This document shows positions 16,975 to 25,986 of a DNA stretch of 64,000 bases, one piece after another (within the stretch, counting starts at the first letter, position 1; the number at the start of each line of letters is the position of its first letter). Source of the DNA: Sphingomonas koreensis (lineage in GTDB: Bacteria > Pseudomonadota > Alphaproteobacteria > Sphingomonadales > Sphingomonadaceae). Position numbers and translations under genes: made by a program. The stretch spans positions 434,001 to 498,000 of the forward strand of contig RCZF01000001.1 in NCBI GenBank assembly GCA_006438735.1, written 5' to 3'. The notes under the pieces are model-generated. The model searched no databases. It saw only the letters and a program-made list of their open reading frames with translations, and was not told the origin of the DNA.

Positions 16975-17775
16975 ATGGAGACAATTTCGGCCAAATTGAA
17001 CGCTCACCGAAATTTGCCGCTTGGCACTGGCCTGTGGCCGTCTCGCTTCCTTTCGCGAGAAGAACGGACCGCGCTGGAAGAAGCCGTGCAACCTTCGCGT
17101 ATGGTCGGCGCCCATAGCGATTTGGTTGGTGAGAGAGAACGCGCCGACAGTCTTTTCCTCATTAAAGAGGGATGGGCAGCTCGATACGTAATCACACGCC
17201 GAGGTGCCCGCCAGTTCCTCGGGCTGTTGGTCCCAGGCGACCTTTGCAATCTGGAGTCCCTGCTATTCGATCGGCTCGACTACGGTGTTCGAACGCTGAC
17301 CCAGGCGACGATCGTAGCCTTGCCGCGCGACCGAGCCCTCGCGCTGACGACCCAGCATCCTGGCATTGCCCGGATGTTCATATGGCGCGCGCTTGTGGAT
17401 AACGCGATCCTTGGCAAATGGACGCTGGCTCTTGGCCGGCGATCGGCAAAGGGGCGGCTTGCCCACCTCCTTTGCGAATTGAGCGCGCGTCTCGACGTGG
17501 GGGGAGGCAACGAAAGCAGGTTCGCGTTTCCGCTAACGCAGGAACAGATCGCAGATACGCTCGGCCTGACGTCGGTCCACGTCAACCGCACGATTCGACT
17601 CCTTCGGGAGGAGGGACTCGTCGCGATAGCGAACCAAAACATGACCATTACCGATGTCGCACGGCTCCGTCAGATCGGTGGTTTCGATCCCAGCTACCTA
17701 CACATCGAACGAGCCGAGGTCGAAACCACGACCCGCGTCGACACACCTCAATCGTCCGCGTCGCGAAACGGCTGA
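16975..17775 (+). CDS. Crp/Fnr-family transcriptional regulator
   Basis: 266 residues. The effector barrel spans about 20-140 (SLFLIKEGWAARYVI). The winged helix shows LTQEQIADTLGLTSVHVNRTIRLLREEGL, a landmark for the recognition region in this subfamily. The ending FDPSYLHIE recurs in the Crp/Fnr protein at 63028-63759 (FDPSYLHLA), so the two are close relatives. An HWE kinase follows 22 bp downstream on the same strand, which suggests a regulator-kinase operon. Confidence 0.88.
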   Translation: METISAKLNAHRNLPLGTGLWPSRFLSREERTALEEAVQPSRMVGAHSDLVGERERADSLFLIKEGWAARYVITRRGARQFLGLLVPGDLCNLESLLFDRLDYGVRTLTQATIVALPRDRALALTTQHPGIARMFIWRALVDNAILGKWTLALGRRSAKGRLAHLLCELSARLDVGGGNESRFAFPLTQEQIADTLGLTSVHVNRTIRLLREEGLVAIANQNMTITDVARLRQIGGFDPSYLHIERAEVETTTRVDTPQSSASRNG

Positions 17776-17797
17776 TTCTCTTATTCCGGAGGGCAAG

Positions 17798-18442
17798 ATG
17801 ACAAGCAACACGACGGCCCACAATGCGCGCCAGTCGACACAAAGCGACGACCTCCTGCTCCGCGAAACTAACCACCGATGCAGCAACGATCTGCAGCTCG
17901 TCGTAAGTCTGCTGGCGCTTCAGAGTCGACGTGCGACCAGCCCGGAGGCGTGCGAGGCGCTGAGCGACGCGATGGAGCGGGTTGCCGTTCTCGCACGCGC
18001 CCGCAGCACGCTAAACCGCGATCGTCACCTGACCTTGCAGGGGGCATTGCGGCAGGTATGCGAAGCCTTGCACGCCCAGGCCGAGCCGCGATCGATCCTC
18101 GTATCTTTGAAAGTCGCCCAGGAGGTGGAGGGCCTATCATCCACGCACATCACCACTTTGGCGCTCGTCGTGAACGAATTAGCGACGAATGCGATCAAGC
18201 ACGCCTATGACGAAGGCAAGACCGGCCAAATCAAGATCACGCTCGGGAAGAATGCCGGTAATGACGTTACGGTCACCGTCGATGACGATGGCCTGCCGTT
18301 CCCTGATCCAAAATACGCCTCTGCCGATGGCCTCGGGTTAGGGCTCGTCAAGCGGCTGATGGCATCCATCGACGGCCTGTTCATCATGCCCTCGCCGGGG
18401 ACAAAGGTTTTCGAGCTTCGAGTGCCGTCCCAAATCTCTTGA
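17798..18442 (+). CDS. HisKA_2/HWE-type histidine kinase
   Basis: 214 residues beginning at the ATG preceded by CGGAGGG. The phospho-acceptor segment is RETNHRCSNDLQLVVSLLALQ (cited as a landmark; His near residue 26). The ATPase N-box is VVNELATNAIKHAY, followed by VDDDGLPFP and GLGLGLVKRL. No sensor domain, like the kinase at 745. Probably cytosolic and co-transcribed with the Crp/Fnr gene before it. Its phosphorylation target is not visible in the window. Confidence 0.87.
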   Translation: MTSNTTAHNARQSTQSDDLLLRETNHRCSNDLQLVVSLLALQSRRATSPEACEALSDAMERVAVLARARSTLNRDRHLTLQGALRQVCEALHAQAEPRSILVSLKVAQEVEGLSSTHITTLALVVNELATNAIKHAYDEGKTGQIKITLGKNAGNDVTVTVDDDGLPFPDPKYASADGLGLGLVKRLMASIDGLFIMPSPGTKVFELRVPSQIS

Positions 18443-18444
18443 AA

Positions 18445-18687
18445 TCAGAGCCCGATAATTGTGAAGGCTTCCCTGAACGTGACAGTGTCGAGAATCTCGC
18501 CATTGTGGTCAGTTATATCGATGTGACCCCGGAAATCGAGCTTCCCAGCCCTCGCTTCGTGCGCAATAAAAGCTCGAATACCGTCGATCGCACGCGCCCG
18601 CGCTGCTTTAAGATCGGGAAGATCGTGGCCCTCCTCATCGCTGGCATCGACGTGCGCATTGTGCAGATGGAGGTGGTAATGTGGCAT
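18445..18687 (-). CDS. DUF6894 family small protein
   Basis: 80 residues with the pattern of DUF6894: MPHYHLHL at the start, DEEGHDLPDLKAARARAI in the middle and a closing TFREAF. Widespread in Sphingomonas and rhizobia with no known function. Convergent with the HWE kinase gene, the two stops being 2 bp apart. Confidence 0.8.
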   Translation of the reverse strand: MPHYHLHLHNAHVDASDEEGHDLPDLKAARARAIDGIRAFIAHEARAGKLDFRGHIDITDHNGEILDTVTFREAFTIIGL

Positions 18688-18954
18688 GTTTCAACGTGGC
18701 ATAGGCAGGGATTGATGTCTTTCGCATGAATCAGGTCCGCCCGTTAGCTTGGCGTCAGAATTTTTCGGCATCGGACCTGTCGGCTGACAATCGGCTTTAC
18801 TCCCGTTTGCGAGTGTCGGAATCGCGTGTCGAAAATGGCAGCTTTTGGCATGGCAGGAGCAGGCTCGCGACGGCGGTAAATTGGGGCGAGCCCAGAAAGC
18901 TCCACGCAATGGATGCCGCTGGACCGGTGGCGCTATGCTTCTTACCCTGACACG

Positions 18955-19470
18955 ATGTTTTACCTGCATTGCACCAGGAAGGTTCTCGAACGGATCAAGC
19001 CGGAAATTTCACCGCCCGGCCGAAGCGATACTTTGTTGGGCAACTGGTATGCCACCGCGCTTTTCTGGAGGCCACAGGTCGCGGTGCTCGTGTCCGAACG
19101 CACTCTGTTGCCGGTCCTGATGCCGCTGGCGCCTGTCGCCGCGCTGGCCCAGCGTTTCCCCGCCCATTTGGCGCAGGTTCTAAAGAATCACGGGATCGCT
19201 GCCGAATTCATCGCGCAAGAGGTTTGGCGGATGAGCAGCGTCAATTACGCCAAGGCGGCCAATCGCAGCGTAGTGGGCATCCTCAATGAATTTTGCGCCA
19301 AGCCGAATTTTGGCTGGCCGCCTATGGGTATGAAAAGGGCGATGACGACGACCTGTTAGCCATTTCTGCGAAGCTCGCCGAGACGCCATGTAGTCCTTTG
19401 TATAAGGGCCCCGTCTCCCCAGATAAGGCCCTTCATGAGTTGGTGAATACAGGCCGCCAAGTCAGTTAGG
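18955..19470 (+). pseudogene. DUF6933 family protein, interrupted by a frameshift
   Basis: The frame from ATG 18955 reads MFYLHCTRKVLERIKPE and RSVVGILNEF, as in DUF6933 proteins, then runs into a stop at 19357-19359. The expected C-terminal part is in another frame from about 19299: AEFWLAAYGYEKGDDDDLLA through to VNTGRQVS, with its stop at 19468-19470. Joining both gives about 171 residues, the usual family length. The break lies at about 19291-19302 (TTTTGCGCCA). Either a real frame change or an assembly error; function unknown. Confidence 0.72.
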
Positions 19471-19767
19471 CCAGGTCGGCTGCGGATGAATATAGGGCAG
19501 GATTCGACGCGCGCTTTCGCCCGTGAAGGTCAGCAATTGGGGCGGCGGCCGACTGGCTGCTCCCCAACCCACGAGCCGACCGGCAGCTTGGCGGCGATTT
19601 GGATCGCTCTCGCCGCTTGGAACGGCCCGACGTGGTGGTTTTGAGACCGACCGCTTTTGTCGACAAAACTCCGACCGGAGACGCCAGCAAACTTCAATCG
19701 CGATTTTTCTTGCACCGACCCTTGGGGCAGGCCCGATAGAACGAATCGTTCGAGGGAGGACGGCGCA

Positions 19768-20574
19768 TTGGCGAATACTGGGCATTATCTACGGTCTGCT
19801 GAAACCACTCGCCGGTTAGGGGTTAGCGGTAAGGCATTGCGGCTCTACGAGGCGCACGGCTTGATCAAGGCCGAGCGAACTTCGGCTGGCTGGCGAATCT
19901 ATGGACCCAAGCAGATCGCGGCCCTGCACAAGGTGATCGCCCTCAAGAGCTTTGGCTTTCCGCTCAGCCGGATAGCTGAACTCCTGTCCAGCGGTCTCCC
20001 CGACTTGGCGACCTTCCTGAAACTGCACGAGCAATTGCTGCGCGAGGAAGCGAAGCGAGTCGATCGGGCGCTCCGGCTATTGTCGTCGGCACGGGCCAAG
20101 CTGGCTAAGCAAGGCGATCTTTCTTCGGATGATTTGATGAACCTCACCAAGGAAGTCACTATGACCGACAAACGCAGTAACGATCTGACAACCGCCTATG
20201 AGGCGGTCGCCGCCAAGCACCTCTCCCCGGCCGACCGAGCGACTCTTGCCGCCAACGGTTACGACGGCATGGATAAGCCAGACGCCGAGTGGACCGTGCT
20301 GAACGAAGAGGCTGCACGACTGATGAAAATTGGCGACCCTCACTCGCCCGAGGCGATGGACCTTGCTCGGCGTTGGATGAATAAGGTGTTCGAGGGAACG
20401 GGCGGCGATCCCACGCTGACTAGAAAGATGAAGGCCGTAGCGCGGGAGACGCATGAGCAGCCCGCCTTTGCCGCTGTTTCGCAGTCGGCGAACGAAGTGA
20501 TGGACTTCGTTTCGCAAGCATATGGCGCGGCTATTGCGGCGAGAATAATGCCAAAGCCAGAAGACCCAGCCTGA
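19768..20574 (+). CDS. MerR-family regulator with TipAS antibiotic-binding domain
   Basis: 268 residues from a TTG start with GAGGGAGGA 7 nt upstream. The N-terminal MerR winged helix reads SAETTRRLGVSGKALRLYEAHGLI, with the GWRIYGPKQI wing. A linking coiled coil (residues ~80-125) follows. The C-terminal TipAS-like helical domain has the YEAVAAKHLSPADRATL and LARRWMNKVFEGTGGDP segments. TipAL-type regulators bind thiopeptides and other hydrophobic drugs and then activate transcription. No obvious target operon lies next to it. Confidence 0.85.
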   Translation: MANTGHYLRSAETTRRLGVSGKALRLYEAHGLIKAERTSAGWRIYGPKQIAALHKVIALKSFGFPLSRIAELLSSGLPDLATFLKLHEQLLREEAKRVDRALRLLSSARAKLAKQGDLSSDDLMNLTKEVTMTDKRSNDLTTAYEAVAAKHLSPADRATLAANGYDGMDKPDAEWTVLNEEAARLMKIGDPHSPEAMDLARRWMNKVFEGTGGDPTLTRKMKAVARETHEQPAFAAVSQSANEVMDFVSQAYGAAIAARIMPKPEDPA

Positions 20575-20876
20575 TAAATGTCGGTCGATCTGCGTGAGGA
20601 GACAACTTCAGGTCGACCTTCTTCTCCAACAGACTCCAGCAGACCGGCGGCTTTCAGGAGCGCATCAACGCCTGATCTACGACCGACTCTGGGGCGATTC
20701 CTGCCTGGCGGCAGCCGCCCCATTTGTTGCCGTCCTACGGCACCAGCAGCGTCACTGAAAGCCAACTACAAGCTTTTTTGGTTTGGTGGGCGTAAGTCGC
20801 CGCTGTAAAACGCGTTGGCGTATCAGTAGCCGTCTGTCTGCATTCGAACGAACTGACGAAGAGCAGACTGTCCACA
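20575..20876. other. Intergenic, no gene recognised
   Basis: Between MerR and the AT-rich patch. Short frames are present but none has family features or a ribosome site. Confidence 0.5.
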
Positions 20877-20987
20877 CTAGTCAACACTAATCGTTAGGGC
20901 AACCGCAATCGCCGAAATCAGAGCAACGAACACGGTTAATAACACAGGCCAATCGTCACTGGGAGACAGTAACTGTTTTTGCCGCAC
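20877..20987 (-). CDS. Possible 36-residue membrane peptide directly after the lipoprotein stop
   Basis: GTG follows the TAG stop of the lipoprotein gene immediately and in the same frame. The peptide begins VRQKQLLSPSDDWP and continues as one hydrophobic helix (VLLTVFVALISAIAVALTI) ending in SVD. It may be a tiny separate gene, or the real C-terminus of the lipoprotein cut off by a sense-to-stop change. Evidence is only the coding look of the stretch. Confidence 0.3.
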   Translation of the reverse strand: MRQKQLLSPSDDWPVLLTVFVALISAIAVALTISVD

Positions 20988-21353
20988 CTAATCAGAAAAG
21001 ATTTCCTCAAGATTATCATTTCTATCATATACGAACACAATATTCCTATCGCTGACTCCATCAATGGAAAATGTTATTAGGGTGTTTCTACCAACTATCT
21101 CAGTCAGATTATATTCTAATTCGCTATCAGGATTTCCATATTTTTTTCTATCGTAGCAATGGACCGATATATTGATGAGGTGGGACAATCTAGATGCTGA
21201 AATGAGCGCCTCTCTGCGGTGGCCTAAACTTTCTGGAAGCGGTTCATAGTATCTATTCGGACCAGGACATTTAAAATTATCATGTATATCATTACATGAT
21301 GACAGCACGCCAAGGCAGAAAGTGAAGATGATGATGGAGGCCAATTTCACCAT
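20988..21353 (-). CDS. Small AT-rich lipoprotein, unknown function
   Basis: 121 residues. The signal peptide ends with the lipobox LSSC (Cys 20). Below it are four further cysteine/acidic landmarks but no known domain. The gene is visibly AT-rich compared with the rest of the window, with many Asn, Ile and Tyr codons, which suggests recent transfer. It lies about 700 bp from an insertion sequence. No homologous family recognised. Confidence 0.65.
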   Translation of the reverse strand: MVKLASIIIFTFCLGVLSSCNDIHDNFKCPGPNRYYEPLPESLGHRREALISASRLSHLINISVHCYDRKKYGNPDSELEYNLTEIVGRNTLITFSIDGVSDRNIVFVYDRNDNLEEIFSD

Positions 21354-21714
21354 ATTACCTCACGTAAAAGTTAAGCCGCGGCATGCCAACCAATTGATAA
21401 TCAAGCTTGCAGTAGGGGTATCCCCTTCATTTAGCTAGCCTCGATATCACGGCGAATCGGTAACCGAATAGTCAGGCGAGAGCCATTTTCGGGATCGGCT
21501 ACTCGGCATTTGATTCTGTGTAGTTAGGCCTTTGAAGCCCATAGCAGCTTTAGCCCGAGCGCCGCCAAAATTTCATTACGCTTCCACCAGCCTCAGCCAT
21601 TTGCAGCCAGCATAGCAGGCGCCCAGAAGCGGGCGGTAGGCAATCGCTCCAATGCTCGTCATTAGGATATGAAAAGCAGTTGTCGTGAAGCCGCCATTGC
21701 TTCAGTTTCGGTGA
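21354..21714. other. Intergenic with possible histidine kinase remnant
   Basis: On the - strand from about 21520 down to the stop at 21431-21433, a short frame reads RIKCRVADPENGS, then RLTIRLPI. This resembles the extreme C-terminus of a GHKL kinase, but a stop codon lies just before it. Probably a decayed fragment. Nothing else is recognised here. Confidence 0.35.
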
Positions 21715-22110
21715 ATGAGCGTCGATAACTACAAAGGCTCGAGAGTGGGCGCTATCGCCTCTGGCTTCTTTGTCGCAGCCAGTTCCTTTTTGGTGTTCTA
21801 CCTTGTCGCTGTGTTCGTCGTAGTGGCGCCAGAGGGGGCGACCGACGATACTAATCGCACGGGCATAGTTTTCGACCTATGCTTGGTGGCAAGTGGGTCA
21901 TTGCTCTATGGCTTGGTTGGCGAACGAAACGGTTTTTTGATCGGCGAGCTGGTGGCCGTTAGGTCTGGTTACTTGTGCTTCTGCCCGGAAGCAGACTGTC
22001 GCAAATCCACCCATCGGCTGTCGTTGGCGGTCGACAAAAGGGCAACCAGCACCAGCCGGTCGGCAACCGCCCCGATTCTGTTGAAAAACTCACGCTTGAA
22101 GTGGCGGTGA
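21715..22110 (+). pseudogene. Membrane protein fragment, 3' end replaced by the insertion sequence
   Basis: The first ~85 residues look like a genuine small membrane protein with two hydrophobic helices (GFFVAASSFLVFYLVAVFVVV and FDLCLVASGSLLYGLVG). The last part (from about ADCRKSTHRL) has a different, polar and Arg/Ser-rich character and runs into the left end of the IS element at about 22072. The original stop is lost. Unknown function. Confidence 0.5.
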
Positions 22111-23605
22111 AGGTCTGATTCACTTGCGCGTAGGCGAGCGGAGATGATCCGATGATGGGTGAGCGGACGGTGGCGCAGGAGGCGTTGTTCTACAGCTTCA
22201 ACCTCGAGCGGCATGTGCCGGCGGACCATCTGCTGCGCTCGATCGACCGGTTCGTCGATCTGTCCGATATCCGCGAACATCTTCGGCCCTTTTATAGCGA
22301 GACGGGGCGGCCATCGATCGACCCGGAGCTGATGATCCGGATGCTGATCATCGGGTACTGCATGGGCATCCGCTCGGAGAGGCGGCTGTGCGACGAGGTG
22401 CATCTCAACCTCGCTTATCGCTGGTTCTGTCGGCTCGGGCTCGATGGCGATGTGCCCGACCACTCGACCTTCTCGAAGAACCGCCACGGCCGCTTTCGCG
22501 ACAGCAACCTGCTGCGCGAGCTGTTCGAGATGACGGTGGCGCGCTGCATGGCCGAAGGACTTGTCGGCGGCGAGGGCTTCGCGATCGATGCCAGCCTGAT
22601 CCGCGCCGATGTCAACCGGCAGCATGCCGTCGATCATCCTGAGCAGTTGCCGGATGCAGCCACCAGCCACGCCGTGCGCGAGTATCTGGCGGTGCTCGAC
22701 GATGCCGCGTTCGGCGGCGCAACGCCGGTGCTGCCCAAGCAGCTGGCGGTCGCCGATCCCGCCGCCCGCTGGACCGCGGCGACGCGTGAACGCGCCTTCT
22801 TCGCTTACTCGACCAACTATCTGATCGACCTCGACCATGCAGTGATCGTCGATGTCGAGGCGACTACGTCGATCCGCCAGGCCGAAGTGACGGCGCAGCG
22901 CCGGATGATCGAGCGCACGCAGACGCGGTTCGGCCTGTGGCCCGAGCGGCTCGCCGCCGATACCGGCTATGGCGATGCGGCCAACCTTGCCTGGCTGGTT
23001 CAGGAGAAGGGCATCGCGCCGCACATCCCTGTGTTCGACAAGTCCGCCCGTACCGATGGCACGTTCGAGCGCTCGGCCTTTAGTTACGACGCCCGGCGCG
23101 ACATCTATACCTGTCCGGGCGGCGAGGAGTTGCGGCGCTACTGGCATGCCGGACGCGCAGCCAAGGAACAGGCACCGGTCGATGGCCTCTATAAATACCG
23201 CGCGCGCAAGGCAGCATGCGACGCCTGCCAACTCCGATCGCAATGCTGCCCGAACGGACCGCACCGCAAGATCCTGCGCTCGATCCACGAAGGCGCCCGC
23301 GACCTGGCCCGCGATATCGCGACGAGTGATGCTTACGTAACATCGCGACGGCAGCGAAAGAAAGTTGAGATGCTGTTCGCGCACCTCAAACGCATCCTCA
23401 AGCTCGACCGCTTGCGCCTGCGGGGACCGAATGGTGCAAAAGACGAGTTCCTCCTCGCCGCCGCCGCCCAGAACCTCCGCAAAATGGCCAAGATCATCCC
23501 GATGCCGATGCAGCCAGTGCCCGTCTGAGGCGCAACGGCCTCAATCGCGCCAAGCGCGTCACCCAGCCAGATCGCGCCAATCATCGACTTCTTCAACAGA
23601 ATCGG
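22072..23605 (+). mobile_element. IS1182-type insertion sequence
   Basis: One transposase gene between imperfect inverted repeats. The left repeat is at 22072-22091 (CCGATTCTGTTGAA then AAACTC). The right repeat, read on the other strand, is at 23586-23605 (CCGATTCTGTTGAA then GAAGTC), 18 of 20 matching. The true ends may lie slightly further out, since flanking bases share only weak similarity, and no clear target duplication was found. The transposase is intact, so the element could be active. Confidence 0.7.
22152..23528 (+). CDS. IS1182 family transposase
   Basis: 458 residues, apparently complete. The N-terminal segment LERHVPADHLLRSIDRFVDL is the hallmark of this family's DUF772-like domain. 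The DDE catalytic core follows with FAIDASLIRADVN, LAADTGYGDA and the C-terminal KKVEMLFAHLKRILKLDRLRLRG. A zinc-like CDACQLRSQCCPNG cluster precedes the last motif, as usual. The long antisense frame across it is a shadow. Confidence 0.92.
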   Translation: MMGERTVAQEALFYSFNLERHVPADHLLRSIDRFVDLSDIREHLRPFYSETGRPSIDPELMIRMLIIGYCMGIRSERRLCDEVHLNLAYRWFCRLGLDGDVPDHSTFSKNRHGRFRDSNLLRELFEMTVARCMAEGLVGGEGFAIDASLIRADVNRQHAVDHPEQLPDAATSHAVREYLAVLDDAAFGGATPVLPKQLAVADPAARWTAATRERAFFAYSTNYLIDLDHAVIVDVEATTSIRQAEVTAQRRMIERTQTRFGLWPERLAADTGYGDAANLAWLVQEKGIAPHIPVFDKSARTDGTFERSAFSYDARRDIYTCPGGEELRRYWHAGRAAKEQAPVDGLYKYRARKAACDACQLRSQCCPNGPHRKILRSIHEGARDLARDIATSDAYVTSRRQRKKVEMLFAHLKRILKLDRLRLRGPNGAKDEFLLAAAAQNLRKMAKIIPMPMQPVPV

Positions 23606-23766
23606 CCCACAAGCGGTCATTGGTGCGACACACCGCAAGGACGAAAAAAGCGTCTCATAAGGGTGTTCGACGGCATCGGACGTTGAGAACGCTCTTGAGT
23701 GCGCGCCGGCATCTCTGCCGACCGCCAAACACCGCCGAACGATAAACTTGATAGGATAAACACGGC

Positions 23767-24726
23767 GTGGCCGGCAAGACGGCGCCCTTGCCAATTGACG
23801 ATTGGTCGCACAGAATCAGCGAGATGCGAAAGGATGTGGATCATCTGCCGGCGGCACAGCGCGGCGAGCTGGAACGCGCGCAGCGCGTGTTGATGGACGA
23901 GTTCGCCGAGGCGATCTCCAGAGCGACAGCGCCGAACCGTAAAAACGGCAAGATTCTCAAGATTATACTATTCGGCAGCTACGCGCGCGACGATTGGGTA
24001 GACGAGCCTGACAACGGTTATCAATCAGACTACGATCTCCTAGTCGTCGTAAACCACAGCGATCTGACCGACATCGCGCACTATTGGTATGTCGCCGAGG
24101 ACCGCATCCTACGCGACGCTGCGATCCAGCGACCCGTCAACATCATCGTGCACGCACTCGACGACGTGAACCAGTCGCTTCAGCGCGGCGAGTATTTCTG
24201 GGTCGATATCGCGCGCGATGGGATCGTGCTCTACGAGTTGCCTTGCCATCCGCTCGCGACGCCTATGCCCCTTACCAAAGCCGATGCTTACGCGATGGCC
24301 CGAGGCTATTTCGATGAGTGGCTGAAGAAGGTCGATAGCGCTTTGAAGGGCGCCGCTTTCTACATGGCGGAAGGCGAATATAAAGACGCAGCATTCACGT
24401 TACACCAAGCCACCGAGCGGGCCTACATCTGCTTCCTGCTCGTGCGGACCCTGTATTTCCCGCGCTCGCACAACATCAAGTTTCTGCGTTCGCTCGCCGA
24501 AACCAGCGAGCCGCGTCTAATCGACGCCTGGCCGCGCGATCGCCGGCTCGACCGACGGCGCTTTCAGCTACTCAAGCGCGCTTATGTCGAGGCGCGTTAT
24601 TCGACGGCCTATGCGATCGATACCGACGATCTTAATGCAATCCTGGATTGCCTGCGGACCTTGCGCGGGATTGTCGAGCAGGCCTCTCGAGAGCGTCTCG
24701 ACGCTCTTCGGATCGCCGCCGGCTAA
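23767..24726 (+). CDS. MNT-HEPN fusion protein (nucleotidyltransferase plus HEPN domain)
   Basis: 319 residues from a GTG start. Residues ~60-150 are a minimal nucleotidyltransferase: FGSYARDDW, then SDYDLLVVV with the catalytic acidic pair. Residues ~180-310 are a HEPN helical domain with the conserved ATERAYICFLLV helix and RTLYFPRSHN. MNT and HEPN proteins usually form two-gene toxin-antitoxin pairs in which the MNT partner AMPylates the HEPN RNase. Here both are in one chain. The canonical HEPN Rx4-6H motif is not clean, so RNase activity is uncertain. A defence or dormancy role is inferred. Confidence 0.85.
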   Translation: MAGKTAPLPIDDWSHRISEMRKDVDHLPAAQRGELERAQRVLMDEFAEAISRATAPNRKNGKILKIILFGSYARDDWVDEPDNGYQSDYDLLVVVNHSDLTDIAHYWYVAEDRILRDAAIQRPVNIIVHALDDVNQSLQRGEYFWVDIARDGIVLYELPCHPLATPMPLTKADAYAMARGYFDEWLKKVDSALKGAAFYMAEGEYKDAAFTLHQATERAYICFLLVRTLYFPRSHNIKFLRSLAETSEPRLIDAWPRDRRLDRRRFQLLKRAYVEARYSTAYAIDTDDLNAILDCLRTLRGIVEQASRERLDALRIAAG

Positions 24727-24730
24727 GATC

Positions 24731-24766
24731 GCTCCGAAACGGAGCAGGTTGTCCGATCGTGATCGG
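24731..24766 (+). terminator. Stem-loop pair after MNT-HEPN
   Basis: Two adjacent hairpins: GCTCCG-AAA-CGGAGC (24731-24745) and CCGATC-GT-GATCGG (24753-24766), the second followed by GTTTATT. They begin 4 nt after the MNT-HEPN stop, a plausible factor-independent terminator though the U tract is poor. Confidence 0.45.
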
Positions 24767-25392
24767 CGTGTTTATTCCTTCGGACTAGGCGAATGGGCGA
24801 AGCCGGGCTCGGCATCCAAGGCCACCGCAGCGTAGCGCCCCCCCGGGGTCTCGGTGAACCTTGGCTATGCCTGGGTCTTAGGCGATTACTGCCAGCATCC
24901 GCTCGTCGGCCGCGCGGTCGATATATATTCCTTTTGGTCAGTTGCGTCACTGCTATGTCGTTTTACTCGGCGGTGCCTGCCAGCGATGAGCAATGGAACT
25001 GGCGGCATCGTGCCGGTTCCACCGACATTCTACCGCGCTCGTGTTTTGCGAGGCAATTTCTCTCAGGTGCCGCACCGCTTGGTCATGGGGCGTGCGCGGG
25101 TTTTGCTCGCGCTTGCAATTGCAGCGGCCCTGGCTTTACCTTGGGCGCGCGCCGCGCTGCGGCGCCGAGGCTTGAGAACCTCGCTTGAGATACTGGATCG
25201 GCCGCGCTCTTCTTCTGCGGCCGGGTGGCCGTCGCATCTGTCCAGGCCGTTCGCGGCTAAAAGCGGCGGCGCATGTTCTCTAGCATGTTCTCAACACCCG
25301 GCTCTCGCCGGACCGCCTCGCACCGCGAGGGAGAAGGACGTGCGCCAGATCTGGGCTATTGTCGCAATCTCCGGTTCCGTTGGCGCGGGATC
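24767..25392. other. Upstream region of the lasso peptide receptor operon, no gene seen
   Basis: Open frames here lack family features and have irregular codon use. The promoter of the FecI-like sigma factor should lie in this stretch. If the sigma factor uses the ATG at 25273, the last 120 bp are coding. Confidence 0.45.
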
Positions 25393-25986
25393 GTGCGGTT
25401 GAACCTCGACTTAGACGGCGTCGCTCTGCGGCAGCCGCTCGCGGAGGACGATCCTTTGCCGCCAGACGATCGCGTGTCGGCGGTGCCACCGCTGCCGCGT
25501 TCGATTGGCGCGCTCTTTCATTCGCAAGCGCCGCGGCTGCGGCGTTTGTTTGCCCGTCGCGCCGACCGGCAGGAGGCGGACGATCTTGTGCAGGAAACCT
25601 TCCTCCGCCTCGTCGCCGTCGAACAGTCGCCTGCTGCCGCGATCATCAAACCCGAGGCGTATCTGAGCCGCGTCGCTAGCAACCTTCTGCGCGACCGCGC
25701 TAGGGTCGCCTTTCAGCGATCGATCGCGGCGGAAATTCCGGCAGAGGACGCGCCGCTTGTCGCCGCCGATCTGGTCGCGGGGCTCGAAGCGCGTGATATG
25801 CTAAATCGGCTCGAATCCGCTATGCAGCGCCTTGGTCCCAAGACTCGGGAGATATTCATGGCGCACCGATTGGACGGCTTCACCTATCGGGAGATCGCAG
25901 ATCGCACCGGATTAAGCGTCAAGGGCGTCGAATGGCATATGGCAAAGGCGATCGCTTATCTCGATCGTGTGCTGAGCCAGCGGTGA
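25393..25986 (+). CDS. ECF sigma factor, FecI type
   Basis: Extracytoplasmic function sigma factor. Region 2 reads LFHSQAPRLRRLFARRADRQEADDLVQETFLRL (landmark near residues 40-70). Region 4 carries MAHRLDGFTYREIADRTGLSVKGVEWHMAKA, cited the same way. The start is uncertain: GTG 25393 is used here, TTG 25399 or ATG 25273 are possible. It overlaps the FecR gene (TGATG). With FecR and a TonB receptor carrying a STN signalling domain, it forms a surface-signalling cascade. In lasso peptide loci this set is thought to sense and import the peptide or a linked ligand. Confidence 0.88.
   Translation: MRLNLDLDGVALRQPLAEDDPLPPDDRVSAVPPLPRSIGALFHSQAPRLRRLFARRADRQEADDLVQETFLRLVAVEQSPAAAIIKPEAYLSRVASNLLRDRARVAFQRSIAAEIPAEDAPLVAADLVAGLEARDMLNRLESAMQRLGPKTREIFMAHRLDGFTYREIADRTGLSVKGVEWHMAKAIAYLDRVLSQR

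Noticed and set aside
21969..23384. 471-residue frame antisense to the transposase
   Set aside because: Same shadow effect; the IS1182 transposase on the + strand has all catalytic landmarks.
24793..25402. Two overlapping frames before the sigma factor
   Set aside because: No ribosome site, no family pattern, unlike neighbouring codon use; left as intergenic.
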